Source: Oceanimonas doudoroffii (GTDB taxonomy: Bacteria > Pseudomonadota > Gammaproteobacteria > Enterobacterales > Aeromonadaceae). Taken from it: a DNA stretch of 64,000 nt. The DNA is taken from the NCBI RefSeq assembly GCF_002242685.1, contig NZ_NBIM01000002.1:186001-250000 (forward strand), given 5' to 3'. The position numbers and the translations under genes are program-made. Under the pieces are notes generated by a model. That model worked only from the letters and a program-made list of their open reading frames with translations, was not told where the DNA came from and made no database searches. Within the stretch, counting starts at the first letter, position 1. The number at the start of each line of letters is the position of its first letter. Below are positions 18,550 through 28,167 of the stretch, piece by piece.

Positions 18550-19279
18550 ATGAACAAGGGAGTGGAGATTGTGCACCACGGAGCGGTGAACGGTGTTACC
18601 GGCTCCTACCATGCTGGAAGATGTCCTTTAAATTGGTTTTACCAGAGCTGAAAGCCCATTCGGCGTGTACTGAAGGTGCTGGAATCGTGCCTGTAACTCC
18701 TGCCTTATGGTGAGTGGTAGCAGATGGCAGTATATTCACCCCTGGCAGCCAACTTTCCCCGGCTATACCGCAAACTCGAATCGTTTTGGAATGAGGAAGC
18801 CCGGGACCGGGTGACCGAAGGGTGGCACCCATTGTCGTTTGAACAGCTTACAGTGGTAAACCGTCACCAAGGAGTTTCTTAATGCCGTCAACTATCTGGC
18901 ACGTTTACACCAGCTTTGCGTCGTGCTGGCCGGCTCCGGCATGTGCTCAGGCGGTCGGATAATAAATTATATAAATGCGGCTCTGAATGACTCCTTTGAT
19001 GACGTCTTGTTTGTGGGTTACCAGGCCGAGGGTGTGCTGGGGCGTGATATGGCCCGGAAGGAGGCTGGGTGGATCTGGATGGTGAGTGTTCCACCATTCG
19101 TGTCCGGGCGCACCAGATAAGCGGTTATTCGGCCAACGCCGGGCAGCAGGATTTGATAAACTTCTCCACTGGCATGACGCTACCACTACGGCATACGGCA
19201 AATTCGTTTGATCCACGGCGAGGCTGAGGCGGTGTTGCAGGCGCGATTGAGAGAGCTGTTGTTAGGAACGGAAGTGTGA
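18550..19279 (+). pseudogene. Decayed MBL-fold metallo-hydrolase with RNA-specificity domain
   Basis: Three out-of-phase fragments match one protein family in order. From ATG 18550 the frame reads V-H-H-G-A-V-N-G-V-T-G-S-Y-H, the N-terminus of MBL-fold hydrolases of the CPSF/RNA-specificity type, and stops at 18651. From about 18727 the frame gives Y-S-P-L-A-A-N-F, H-P-L-S-F-E-Q-L. After a shift comes V-V-L-A-G-S-G-M-C-S-G-G-R-I-I-N-Y and D-V-L-F-V-G-Y-Q-A, then after another disruption I-S-G-Y-S-A-N-A-G-Q-Q and I-H-G-E-A-E-A to a TGA at 19279. The zinc-binding H-x-H-x-D-H region is missing, so a large internal deletion and at least three frame changes have inactivated it. The intact gene is often found at the ends of such polysaccharide loci in related bacteria (from memory). 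Confidence 0.8.
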
Positions 19280-19366
19280 TATCCCGTGATAAATTAGGCA
19301 TTTGGAACGCGGGCAGCCTGTAATCTATAGAGTTGAGCGCTAATTTAATAAAAGCAGTGGGATAAA

Positions 19367-21016
19367 ATGAGAGCTTTAATCCGGCAGCCGGCCTTTTTGG
19401 CTTTGCAACAATTAAAACAGCAAGAGCAGGGAACCAGCCTGGCACAGCGCTTTGCTGATGATCCTGCCCGTTTTGAGCAGTTCAGCCTGGGATTTGGCGA
19501 TCATATGCGGGTGGATCTGTCGCGCCAGCACTGGTCTGCCGAGGTGCGGGCGCAGCTGTGCCGACTGGCGAGCGACATGAGCCTCAGGCAGGGCATTGAT
19601 GCGCTGTTTGGTGACAACGCTTTCAACCACACCGAGGGCCGGGCGGCACTGCACACGGCGCTGCGCATGCCGCCCAAGGCAAAAGCCATGCACAGGGGTG
19701 AAAACGTGGTACCCAAGGTGCACGCGGAGTTGGCACGCATTCAGGACTTTTGCCGGCGGGTGCATGGCGGTATCTGGCACGGTTACACCGGCCGACCCAT
19801 TTCGGATGTAGTGAATATAGGCATTGGCGGCTCCGATCTTGGCCCGGCCATGGTGGCAGAGGCGCTGGCGCCTTGTCGGGACAAGGGCATTCGCACGCAT
19901 TTTGTTTCGAACATGGACGGAGCCCAGCTCGGCAGCGTGCTGGCGGGGTTGGACCCGGCCACCGCCTTGTTTGTGATCTCGTCAAAAACCTTTACCACAG
20001 ACGAGACCATGACCAATGCACGCGCCGCACGGTCCTGGCTGATGACGGCTTGCGGCGGTGAGGAACACATTGCCCGACATTTTGTGGCGGTGTCGGTTAA
20101 TGCCGAGGCGGTCACGGCCTTTGGTATAGATGAAGCCAACATGTTTCGCTTCTGGGACTGGGTGGGGGGGCGCTTTTCGCTGTGGTCGGCCATTGGCCTG
20201 CCCATCGCCCTGGCCGTAGGTTTTGAGCGCTTCCAGCAATTGCTGGCGGGGGCCCATGCCATGGACGAGCACTTGCGCCAGGCACCTTTTGAGCAAAACA
20301 TTCCGGTGTTGCTGGCGCTGCTCAGCATCTGGAACATTAACGTGCTTGGCCTGCAAAGCGAAGGCGTGTTTCCCTATCACCATCACTTAAAGCGCTTTCC
20401 TGCCTTTTTACAGCAGCTGAATATGGAGTCTAACGGCAAGGGGGTGAACAACGCCGGCCAGCCGGTGGACCACGCCACCGGCCCCGTGGTATGGGGCGAG
20501 GTTGGCACCAATGGCCAGCACGCGTTTTTCCAGTTGCTGCACCAGGGCAGCGTGATGGTGCCGGCGGAATTTATTGGCTTTGCTCGCTCTGCCTACCCTT
20601 ACCCTGAACATCAGCGCAAGCTGTTGGCCAATATGCTGGCCCAGGCGCAGGCCATGGCATTTGGCAAAGCACGTGAACAGGTAGAAAGCGAGCTGGCAGC
20701 AGAAGGCCTGAGTGCCGAGGCCGTTGCCGAACTGGCGCCATACAAGGTCATGCCCGGCAATCGCCCCAGCACGGTAATTTTGTGTGATGAGCTCACTCCC
20801 TACAATCTGGGAGCGCTTATTGCCATGTATGAGCACAAAACTTTTGTGCAAGGGTGGCTGTGGAACATTAACAGTTTTGATCAGTGGGGCGTTGAGCTGG
20901 GCAAGAAACTGGCCGCCCGTTTAATTGATGATCTTGACCATGGTGTGACGCTAGGGCACGACAGCGCCACCAATGGCCTGTTGGCGCAGATTAAGCTATG
21001 GAGTGTCAGTTTCTAA
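19367..21016 (+). CDS. pgi: Glucose-6-phosphate isomerase
   Basis: Interconverts glucose-6-phosphate and fructose-6-phosphate in glycolysis and also balances precursors for nucleotide sugars. The 549-residue length is standard. Landmarks are N-I-G-I-G-G-S-D-L-G-P, S-K-T-F-T-T-D-E-T-M-T-N, W-D-W-V-G-G-R-F-S-L-W-S-A-I-G, the PGI signature W-G-E-V-G-T-N-G-Q-H-A-F-F-Q with the catalytic glutamate, and the C-terminal S-F-D-Q-W-G-V-E-L-G-K. It lies beyond the wbpM terminator and the decayed gene, so it probably has its own promoter. pgi at the end of a polysaccharide locus is also seen in other gammaproteobacteria. Confidence 0.96.
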   Translation: MRALIRQPAFLALQQLKQQEQGTSLAQRFADDPARFEQFSLGFGDHMRVDLSRQHWSAEVRAQLCRLASDMSLRQGIDALFGDNAFNHTEGRAALHTALRMPPKAKAMHRGENVVPKVHAELARIQDFCRRVHGGIWHGYTGRPISDVVNIGIGGSDLGPAMVAEALAPCRDKGIRTHFVSNMDGAQLGSVLAGLDPATALFVISSKTFTTDETMTNARAARSWLMTACGGEEHIARHFVAVSVNAEAVTAFGIDEANMFRFWDWVGGRFSLWSAIGLPIALAVGFERFQQLLAGAHAMDEHLRQAPFEQNIPVLLALLSIWNINVLGLQSEGVFPYHHHLKRFPAFLQQLNMESNGKGVNNAGQPVDHATGPVVWGEVGTNGQHAFFQLLHQGSVMVPAEFIGFARSAYPYPEHQRKLLANMLAQAQAMAFGKAREQVESELAAEGLSAEAVAELAPYKVMPGNRPSTVILCDELTPYNLGALIAMYEHKTFVQGWLWNINSFDQWGVELGKKLAARLIDDLDHGVTLGHDSATNGLLAQIKLWSVSF

Positions 21017-21163
21017 CATGTAAACAGGCCTTGAACGACAGCTGCTGGTTATGCTGAACATTTCATCCTTTTTCGTTATGATATGCCCGTTGTGGGGATA
21101 GACGCAGTTATTTTACTGTTGTGCTTACGCCGATTATTTTTACAAGTTGTTGGGCCCGGTTTA

Positions 21164-22405
21164 ATGAATGTCTTAAATGTTGTGAATAATAATACCTTTA
21201 TGTCGCTGATGGTATTTTTATCGTTGGCGTTGTTGCTTTCCACCCCGGGAGGGTCGGTAGCTGTATTTGCTATCTTGCTGCTGCTGGCCTTGGTGTTTTT
21301 GTTTCGAGTGAAAGATAAGCCGGCACTGAACCGGGCAGACAAGCTGCTGATGTTCTCTCTGGTGTTCATGTTCCTAACGGTATTACCAGCCTTTGTAAGT
21401 GATGGCTTTCGAGGTCGCTATCTCGATCTGACATTGCGCTTTTTACTAGTTGTGCCGGTGTTGTGGCTACTACTTAAAACCCCACCCAAAGCCAGTTGGT
21501 TGTTTGCGGGAGCTCTGGTTGGAAGCGCGGGAGCCTTCTTGCTGGCGTTGTATCAGTATTTTTATGCAGGTATGCCAAGGGTTGATGGTTTTTTGTATAG
21601 TATAAACTTTGGTTATCTAGCTTGTGCCTTGGCATTTTTGAGCTTTTCCGGCATGATGTTTTTTGAGCGTTCCAGATGGAAGCTGGCGGCCTTTATGGGC
21701 TTTATTATGGCCGTTTACGCCATATTGCTTACAGGTACCCGGGGGGCATACATTGCAGTGCCGGCACTGGCTGCAGTGTTGATCATTCTTTACCGGAAAG
21801 AGCTGGGCGCCAAGCTGGTTGTGCTGGTTGCGGCAGTCTGCATGTCAATGCCGGCTGCCAGCTATATGGTGGTGCCTCAGGTGCAGCAGCGCTTTGATGT
21901 GCTGATTAACGAACTGATTCATTACGAGAGTGGTGACCCCAGCAAGGCATACAGCTCCAGTGGCCTGAGGCTGGAGCTATGGACCGCGGCCATTGAAGCG
22001 TTTAAGCAAAATCCGCTATATGGCCTGAACTACAATCAGCGCGAAGCTCTGAATGCGCGGTTGGTGGAAGAAGGTGAGATTATTCCTCAGGTGCTTAACA
22101 TCTCTCGTGGTCATGCGCACAGTGACTATTTTGAGGTGTTGGCTGGTCGTGGATTGTTGGGTATTATTGCTCTATTGATGCTGTATCTGGTGCCGGGAAT
22201 AATTTTTCTTCGCAAAGCCATGAATACTGAGGGAAAAGAAAAGGCGCTGGCGGCAGCCGGTGTTACTTTTGTTGCTGGTTTTATGGTGTTTGGCATTAGT
22301 GAGGCCCCACTGCAGGCGAATGTACTTTCCGGTTGCTATGCGCTGACCGTAGTAGCCATTTATGCCATGCTAAGACGGCCAGAGAACGCTGGGCTACGAG
22401 CTTAA
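21164..22405 (+). CDS. O-antigen ligase/polymerase family membrane protein (Wzy_C domain)
   Basis: A hydrophobic protein of 413 residues with about ten membrane segments. The Wzy_C-type core is visible: L-T-G-T-R-G-A-Y-I-A-V-P at the start of a helix, a large periplasmic loop, then the H-A-H-S-D-Y-F-E-V-L-A-G-R-G-L-L-G motif shared by WaaL ligases and Wzy polymerases. It is either the ligase joining O-antigen to lipid A-core or the missing Wzy of the upstream locus; no other wzy candidate is in the window. An in-frame ATG at 21083 would add 27 residues that look non-native, so I prefer 21164; neither has a good ribosome site. The 286 bases after the gene contain an imperfect hairpin near 22513-22552 without a T-tract. 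Confidence 0.82.
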   Translation: MNVLNVVNNNTFMSLMVFLSLALLLSTPGGSVAVFAILLLLALVFLFRVKDKPALNRADKLLMFSLVFMFLTVLPAFVSDGFRGRYLDLTLRFLLVVPVLWLLLKTPPKASWLFAGALVGSAGAFLLALYQYFYAGMPRVDGFLYSINFGYLACALAFLSFSGMMFFERSRWKLAAFMGFIMAVYAILLTGTRGAYIAVPALAAVLIILYRKELGAKLVVLVAAVCMSMPAASYMVVPQVQQRFDVLINELIHYESGDPSKAYSSSGLRLELWTAAIEAFKQNPLYGLNYNQREALNARLVEEGEIIPQVLNISRGHAHSDYFEVLAGRGLLGIIALLMLYLVPGIIFLRKAMNTEGKEKALAAAGVTFVAGFMVFGISEAPLQANVLSGCYALTVVAIYAMLRRPENAGLRA

Positions 22406-22691
22406 ACTTTTTCTTTCCAGTCACAGTGCTGGGGGCAATGGCGCAGAAGCCTCGTTGCACAGCTTTACCGGCTAAAGTATAAGCCCCTTCAACCAGGCAA
22501 ATCATTCTATAGGCAACCGTAAGCCCCGTTCAAAAGGGCCTTGCGGTTGCAGCGTGATGCCAAATTGCGATTAGGCTGGCAGTGGTACTCAACCCACGCT
22601 TCAGCCCCCTCATATTCCAATCGTTCGATTTTTCGCCGCATTTCCATAACTTCACTAGACTTAGATTCAGGTGCCTCCACATGGAGCAGTT

Positions 22692-24839
22692 ATGGGTATG
22701 CAGGATGCAAACACACTCAGGGACCCTCTGTTACAGAGCCTGGTGTTTCTCACCCGGTTTTTTGGTCAGCCCCATCAGGGCGAGGCCCTGATCAATGGCT
22801 TGCCCCTGGCCGATGGTTTGCTTACCCCGCAGCTGTTCTCCCGCGCCGCCGACCGTGCCGGTTTTTCTTCCCGTCAGGATGTTACCCCCCTTGAGGAAAT
22901 CTCAGCGCTGCTGCTGCCCTGCATTCTGCTGCTGAAAAACGGTGGCGCCTGTGTGCTGCTTGAGCTGAGTGACGAGCGCGGCTGTCGGGTCTTGCTGCCC
23001 GACACCGGCGAGGGCGAGCAGTGGCTGCCCGCCGATCAGCTCACCAAAAGTTACAGTGGTCGGGTCATTTACCTGAAGCCCCGCTTTCGTTTCGATGAGC
23101 GCTCACCTCGAGTGTTGGATCACGAGCATGGCCACTGGTTCTGGAGCACCTTGCGCCGCTCTTCCTCCATCTATCGGGACGTGCTCATCGGCTCTTTGCT
23201 GATCAACCTGTTCGCTCTGGTCACGCCGCTGTTTACCATGAATGTGTACGACAAAATCGTGCCCAACCTGGCATTCGACTCGCTCTGGGTGCTGGCCACC
23301 GGCGCCGCCGTGGTGTTCATTTTCGACTTTGTGATGCGCCTGCTGCGCAGCCACTTTATTGACGTGGCCGGCAAAAAGGCCGATGTGCTGCTGTCGGCCC
23401 GCATTTTCGCCAAGGTGATGGGCATGCGTATGGAGGCACGGCCGCCCTCTACCGGTGCCTTTGCTCGCCACCTGCAGGAGTTTGAGGCCATTCGCGAATT
23501 TCTTACCTCGGCCACGGTGGCCGCCCTGGTCGACATTCCCTTTGCGTTGCTGTTTTTGTTCATTATCTGGATTTTTGCCGGCCACATGGTGTGGGCGCCT
23601 TTTATTGCCATGTTGCTGCTGCTGGCGGTCAGCCTGCTGGTGCAGCGACCGTTGCGCCATAGCATCGAGGAAGGCTCCAGGCTGGCGTCCCAGAAAAACG
23701 CCAATCTGGTCGAGGGTATTGCCGGACTCGAGACCATCAAGCTGTTTGGCGCCCAGGGGGCCTTTCAGCATCGCTGGGAGCAGGCGGTGAGTCACATGGC
23801 GGGCTGGGGTATGAAAACCCGACGGCTCACCAATGGGGTATCTACCCTGGCCAGCGTGATCCAGCAAATTACCACCGTCAGCCTGATTGTGCTGGGGGTC
23901 TACCTGATTGCCGCCGGTGAGCTCTCCATGGGCGGACTCATTGCGGCGGTCATGCTCGGCAGCCGGGCCATCGCGCCCATGGTGCAGTTGTCGGTGCTGT
24001 CCACCCGCTACAACCACGCCCGCTCGGCCATGGATATTCTGGAAAAAGTCATGGCCGCTCCCGACGAGCAGGAAGAAGGCCGGCGCTTTGTGCATCATCC
24101 CGAATTCAGGGGCGACATCGTCTTTGATCGAGTGAACTTTCGTTACCCCGGCAGCGGACAGGATGTGCTGAGCAATGTCAGTCTGCATATTCGTCCCGGT
24201 GAAAAGGTGGCGGTCATCGGCCGCATCGGTTCGGGTAAAACCACCCTGGAACGGCTGGTGGCCGGGCTTTACCAGCCCACCCAGGGTGCCATTCGCATCG
24301 ATGGCATCGACATGCACCAGCTGCAGCCGGCGGTGCTGAGAAGCAACATGGGTTGTGTGCCTCAGGATGTGACCCTGTTTTACGGCACCATTCGCGACAA
24401 CATCGTCATTGCCAATCCGCTGGCGGACGAAGCCGCCGTGCTTAGCGCCGCCGAGCGGGCCGGGGTTACCCTGTTCACCAATCAGGATCCTGACGGCCTG
24501 GATCGTCAGGTGGGCGAGGGCGGCCGCCTGCTGTCGGGGGGACAACGCCAGGCGGTGGCCATTGCCCGAGCCCTGCTTAACGATCCGGTGATGCTGATAC
24601 TGGACGAGCCCACCTCCAATATGGACAACCGCTCCGAGCTGCATGTGCGCCAGCAACTGCAACGGCTGGATGCCCACCAGACCCTGCTGCTGGTAACGCA
24701 CCGCACCTCCATGCTGGAGGTGGTGAACCGTATTATCGTGCTGGAGCAGGGCAGAGTGATGGCCAACGGCCCTCGAGAGCAGGTGCTGGCGCAGCTGCAG
24801 GCGGGCAAGGTGACCATGCGGGAGGTGGGCCATGGCTAG
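22692..24839 (+). CDS. lapB: Type I secretion ABC transporter (LapB/LssB family)
   Basis: The inner-membrane ATPase/permease that exports the adhesin. At 715 residues it has three parts: an N-terminal C39-like domain of about 130 residues without an evident catalytic Cys-His pair, a membrane domain with about six helices (roughly 150-420), and a nucleotide-binding domain. The latter has Walker A G-R-I-G-S-G-K-T-T, the signature L-S-G-G-Q-R-Q and Walker B M-L-I-L-D-E-P-T-S. ATG 22692 is chosen because GGAG lies 5 bases upstream; the frame extends back to a GTG at 22671. It overlaps the next gene by 8 bases, starting an operon that runs at least to lapD. Confidence 0.92.
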   Translation: MGMQDANTLRDPLLQSLVFLTRFFGQPHQGEALINGLPLADGLLTPQLFSRAADRAGFSSRQDVTPLEEISALLLPCILLLKNGGACVLLELSDERGCRVLLPDTGEGEQWLPADQLTKSYSGRVIYLKPRFRFDERSPRVLDHEHGHWFWSTLRRSSSIYRDVLIGSLLINLFALVTPLFTMNVYDKIVPNLAFDSLWVLATGAAVVFIFDFVMRLLRSHFIDVAGKKADVLLSARIFAKVMGMRMEARPPSTGAFARHLQEFEAIREFLTSATVAALVDIPFALLFLFIIWIFAGHMVWAPFIAMLLLLAVSLLVQRPLRHSIEEGSRLASQKNANLVEGIAGLETIKLFGAQGAFQHRWEQAVSHMAGWGMKTRRLTNGVSTLASVIQQITTVSLIVLGVYLIAAGELSMGGLIAAVMLGSRAIAPMVQLSVLSTRYNHARSAMDILEKVMAAPDEQEEGRRFVHHPEFRGDIVFDRVNFRYPGSGQDVLSNVSLHIRPGEKVAVIGRIGSGKTTLERLVAGLYQPTQGAIRIDGIDMHQLQPAVLRSNMGCVPQDVTLFYGTIRDNIVIANPLADEAAVLSAAERAGVTLFTNQDPDGLDRQVGEGGRLLSGGQRQAVAIARALLNDPVMLILDEPTSNMDNRSELHVRQQLQRLDAHQTLLLVTHRTSMLEVVNRIIVLEQGRVMANGPREQVLAQLQAGKVTMREVGHG

Positions 24840-26217
24840 CAGGCAACCGTCTCCCGAACTGCTCGACTACACCAGCGACACCGCCGCCGCGGTGCTGCTC
24901 AACACTCACAAAGGCGCCCGGGCGTTGCTGTGGTGCATGCTGGCCTTTGTGCTGGCGGCCATTGTCTGGGCCTGTTTTGCCGAGCTGGAAGAAGTCACCA
25001 CCGGCACCGGCACCGTGATTCCGTCCAGCCAGATCCAGGTGGTGTCCAATCTGGAAGGGGGCATAGTGCGCGAGCTGTATGTGCGTGAAGGTCAGCAGGT
25101 GGACAAGAGCCAGCCGCTGTTGCTGATAGACGACACTCGGTTTAAATCGGACTTGCGCGAGCGCGGCCAGGAAATTGCCGCCTTGCAGGGAGACGCCCTG
25201 CGGCTGGCGGCTCAGGTGGCCGCCATCAGAGTACAGGAAGACCCCGAACTGGACTGGCGCGAGCAGGTGGAGGTGACTCCGGTGGCGCTCAGCTTTCCTC
25301 CCGAGTTTGTGGAGCGCTACCCCCAGCAGCCCGACATTCAACGTTCCCTTTATCAGGAGCGGCTGGATTACGTGAAAAACCAGCTGTCCATTTTCGGCAA
25401 CCAGATCCGTCAGCGCGAGCAGGAAATCGTGGAAACCAACGCCAAGGTGCGCACCCTCAGCCGGGGCGTGGGGCTGGCCGCCCGGGAAGTGAACATGAGC
25501 CGCCCCCTGGCTCGGGAAGGCATAGTACCGCGGGTGGAAATTCTGCGTCTGGAGCGCCAGCTTAACGAATTACAGGGCGAGCTGGAGTCCACCCGGCTGT
25601 TGCTGCCCAAGCTGGAAGCCACCTTGCGGGAAACCATTTTCAAGCGCAAGGAGGTGGCCTTGAGCTTTCGCTCCGACTCCCAGCAGGAGTTGAGTGAGCG
25701 TCGTGGCCGGCTGGCGCAGCTGAAGGAAGGCGAAGTGGGCCTGCAGGATCGGGTGGCTCGCACGTCTGTGCTGTCGCCGGTCAGGGGCACGGTCAAAACC
25801 CTGAGCGTGAACACCGTGGGGGGTGTGGTACAGCCGGGGGTGAGTCTGGTGGAGATAGTGCCGCTGGAAGACACCTTGCTGGTGGAGGCGCGCATCGAGC
25901 CTCGCGACATCGGCTTTTTACGGCCCGGGCTGGAGGCCATGGTCAAGTTCACCGCCTACGACTTCACCATTTATGGCGGTCTGGTGGGTGAGGTGGAAAA
26001 GCTGAGTGCCGACTCGATTCAGGATGACGAAGGCAACACCTTTTTTCTGGCCACCATTCGTACCAAAGAGAGTTATCTGGGCAGCGAGCAGGCACCGCTG
26101 CGCATTATTCCCGGCATGCAGGCGGGGGTAGACATCATCACCGGCAAAAAAACGGTGCTGGATTACCTGCTCAAACCCATTTTAAGAGCAAAGCAGGGCG
26201 CTTTGCGCGAGCGTTGA
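24832..26217 (+). CDS. lapC: HlyD-family type I secretion periplasmic adaptor (LapC)
   Basis: The membrane-fusion protein linking the ABC transporter to the outer-membrane channel. The 461-residue protein has a short cytoplasmic N-terminus, one membrane helix (about 37-56), a biotinyl-lipoyl-like half (G-T-G-T-V-I-P-S-S-Q-I-Q-V-V-S-N-L-E-G-G-I-V-R is its hallmark, interrupted here for length limits), a long charged alpha-helical hairpin (about 90-290) and a second lipoyl/beta-barrel part with S-P-V-R-G-T-V-K and G-M-Q-A-G-V-D-I. Strong ribosome site GGAGGTGG before the ATG inside the end of lapB. Standard partner of LapB and LapE. Confidence 0.92.
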   Translation: MASRQPSPELLDYTSDTAAAVLLNTHKGARALLWCMLAFVLAAIVWACFAELEEVTTGTGTVIPSSQIQVVSNLEGGIVRELYVREGQQVDKSQPLLLIDDTRFKSDLRERGQEIAALQGDALRLAAQVAAIRVQEDPELDWREQVEVTPVALSFPPEFVERYPQQPDIQRSLYQERLDYVKNQLSIFGNQIRQREQEIVETNAKVRTLSRGVGLAAREVNMSRPLAREGIVPRVEILRLERQLNELQGELESTRLLLPKLEATLRETIFKRKEVALSFRSDSQQELSERRGRLAQLKEGEVGLQDRVARTSVLSPVRGTVKTLSVNTVGGVVQPGVSLVEIVPLEDTLLVEARIEPRDIGFLRPGLEAMVKFTAYDFTIYGGLVGEVEKLSADSIQDDEGNTFFLATIRTKESYLGSEQAPLRIIPGMQAGVDIITGKKTVLDYLLKPILRAKQGALRER

Positions 26218-26238
26218 GTCGAAAAAGGGAGAAAAACA

Positions 26239-27552
26239 ATGAGAAAATCGGCGATTGCAGTGCTGGTGGGTGCCGCTATGGTGCTGCCGGCCCACGGGCA
26301 AACACTGGAGGAAGCGGTCACCCAGACCCTGCTGACACACCCCAAGGTCAAGGAATCCTTTCACCTCTACCAGTCCCGCCAATACGAACATGATGAGGCC
26401 TTTGCCGGCTATCTGCCCACCCTGGATGCCAATGCCGGCATCGGTTATGAATACACCGACAGCCCGGGCGTGCGCGACGGCGATGCCAGAACAGACAAGA
26501 CCCTGACCCGCAAGGAAGCCGGGCTGTCGCTGCGGCAAATGCTGTTTGACGGCTTTAAGACCCCCAGCAATGTGCACCGTACCCAGGCGGAAGCGGACGC
26601 CCAGCGCTATGCGCTGCTGTCGGACGCGGAAAACATCGCCCTGCGGGTGGCCGAAGTGTATCTCGACGTACTGCGCCAGGACGAGATCGTGGAGCTGTCG
26701 CGGCGCAATCTGAGCACCCATGAGCAGATCCTGTCGGACATTCAGCGCCGCACCAGCTCGGGGGTGGGCTCCACCGCCGATCTCAACCAGATTAACGGCC
26801 GGGTGGCGCGGGCCTATTCCAACATGACGGCGGCGGAAAACAACCTGCGGGACGCCCAGAGCCAGTTTGTCTCCCTGGTAAACGAAATGCCCGGGGATTT
26901 GCGCCAGCCCCAGCCCGATGCCAACTATGTGCCACCTACCCTGGAAGACGCCCTGGCCCAGGCCAAGGACAATCACCCCACACTGATGTCGGCTTCCTTT
27001 GATGTGGAAGCGGCGCACCAGCAGCACAGAGACGCCAAATCGGGCTTTTACCCCACCGTCAATATCGAGCTGGACAGCAACTGGAATGACGACATTGACG
27101 GGGTGCGAGGCCACAACAACGACTTCACCGCCATGGTGCGCATGCGCTACAACCTGTTTAACGGTGGCGCCGATCTGGCCCGCAGCCGCTCTACTTCGGC
27201 ACTGGAGATGCAGGCCAAAGACATTCACATGAATGCCCACCGCCAGGTGGAGGAAGGCATGCGCCTGGCCTGGGCGGCCTATGAATCGCTGGGTCGGCAG
27301 AAGGACTTTCTGCAGCGCCATGTGGAGTCGAGTTATGACACCGTGGATGCCTACAAGAAACAGTTTTCCCTGGGCAGTCGTACCCTGCTGGACGTGCTCA
27401 ACACCGAAAACGAATTGTTTGAGGCGCGCCGTTCCTACATTAATGCCGAATACGATCAGCTGCTGGCGGAATACCGCATTATGAATGCCTCGGGCCGCCT
27501 GTTGGAGGCGCTGCGCTTTACCCAGCCCGAGCAGTGGCAGGAATCAGAATAA
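26239..27552 (+). CDS. lapE: TolC-family outer-membrane channel (LapE/AggA-like)
   Basis: The outer-membrane component of the secretion system, 437 residues with a Sec signal peptide (about 1-21, ending P-A-H-G-Q). Two internally similar TolC repeats are present: long helices beginning T-L-E-E-A-V-T-Q-T-L and again L-E-D-A-L-A-Q-A, with the beta-strand segment L-R-Q-M-L-F-D-G-F and Y-N-L-F-N-G-G as the matching outer-membrane strands. The C-terminus Q-F-S-L-G-S-R-T-L-L-D-V-L-N-T-E-N-E-L is typical of AggA/LapE-type proteins. It starts 21 bases after lapC with a GGGAG-type ribosome site. Confidence 0.92.
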   Translation: MRKSAIAVLVGAAMVLPAHGQTLEEAVTQTLLTHPKVKESFHLYQSRQYEHDEAFAGYLPTLDANAGIGYEYTDSPGVRDGDARTDKTLTRKEAGLSLRQMLFDGFKTPSNVHRTQAEADAQRYALLSDAENIALRVAEVYLDVLRQDEIVELSRRNLSTHEQILSDIQRRTSSGVGSTADLNQINGRVARAYSNMTAAENNLRDAQSQFVSLVNEMPGDLRQPQPDANYVPPTLEDALAQAKDNHPTLMSASFDVEAAHQQHRDAKSGFYPTVNIELDSNWNDDIDGVRGHNNDFTAMVRMRYNLFNGGADLARSRSTSALEMQAKDIHMNAHRQVEEGMRLAWAAYESLGRQKDFLQRHVESSYDTVDAYKKQFSLGSRTLLDVLNTENELFEARRSYINAEYDQLLAEYRIMNASGRLLEALRFTQPEQWQESE

Positions 27553-27567
27553 ATAAGGAGAAGCCTG

Positions 27568-28167
27568 ATGAAACCATGGATTTTACTGGCCCTGATGTTG
27601 CCGCTGGCAGGTTGTTCTGTGACTGCCGAGCCGGAGCGGGAAACCATGCCCGAATATGATCTTACCGATATGGACAGGGACGGGGTGATCACCGCCCGGG
27701 ACAACTGCCTGGAGTCCACCCTGAATGCTTCGGTAGATAACGACGGTTGTCAGGGCAACGAGAACCGTGTGCTGCAGCAAGACATTATCGTGTTGTTCGC
27801 CCACGACAAGTCGAATATTACTCCCAAGTACCAAAGTGAAATCAACCAGATGGCCGCCTTTATGGCCGAAAATCCGGATCTCAAACTGCTGCTGGAGGGC
27901 CACGCCAGCCGGGTGGGTACGCCGGAATACAATCTGGCGTTGTCCAAGCGGCGGGCCCAGACGGTGCGTCGGGCGCTGATGCAGCAAGGGGTGCCGGGCG
28001 AACGGCTGGAGATCATCGGCTACGGCGAAAGCAAGCCGCTGTTGATGGGGGACGACGAGCAGTCGGCCGCCGCCAACCGCCGAGTGGTGGGCGCGCTCAC
28101 CAATATGCGGGAAGGGGTGAGAATGCGCTGGAACGTATACAGCATGGAGTCGCCCTCTGAGCAATGA
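27568..28167 (+). CDS. OmpA-family lipoprotein of the Lap operon
   Basis: A 199-residue lipoprotein: the signal ends in L-A-G-C with Cys16. It then has a short Asp-rich, calcium-binding-like segment (D-M-D-R-D-G-V, D-N-D-G-C, resembling thrombospondin type 3/OmpA linker motifs) and a C-terminal OmpA-like domain. The latter carries the peptidoglycan-binding residues in L-L-L-E-G-H-A-S-R-V-G-T-P-E-Y-N-L-A-L-S-K-R-R-A. Such lipoproteins often sit beside LapBCE-type exporters and probably anchor the outer-membrane assembly to the cell wall; that role is inferred from position. Its stop overlaps the lapG start by 4 bases (ATGA). Confidence 0.88.
   Translation: MKPWILLALMLPLAGCSVTAEPERETMPEYDLTDMDRDGVITARDNCLESTLNASVDNDGCQGNENRVLQQDIIVLFAHDKSNITPKYQSEINQMAAFMAENPDLKLLLEGHASRVGTPEYNLALSKRRAQTVRRALMQQGVPGERLEIIGYGESKPLLMGDDEQSAAANRRVVGALTNMREGVRMRWNVYSMESPSEQ

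Noticed and set aside
22513..22552. Hairpin before lapB as a terminator
   Set aside because: Stem has a mismatch and a G-U pair and no T-tract follows.
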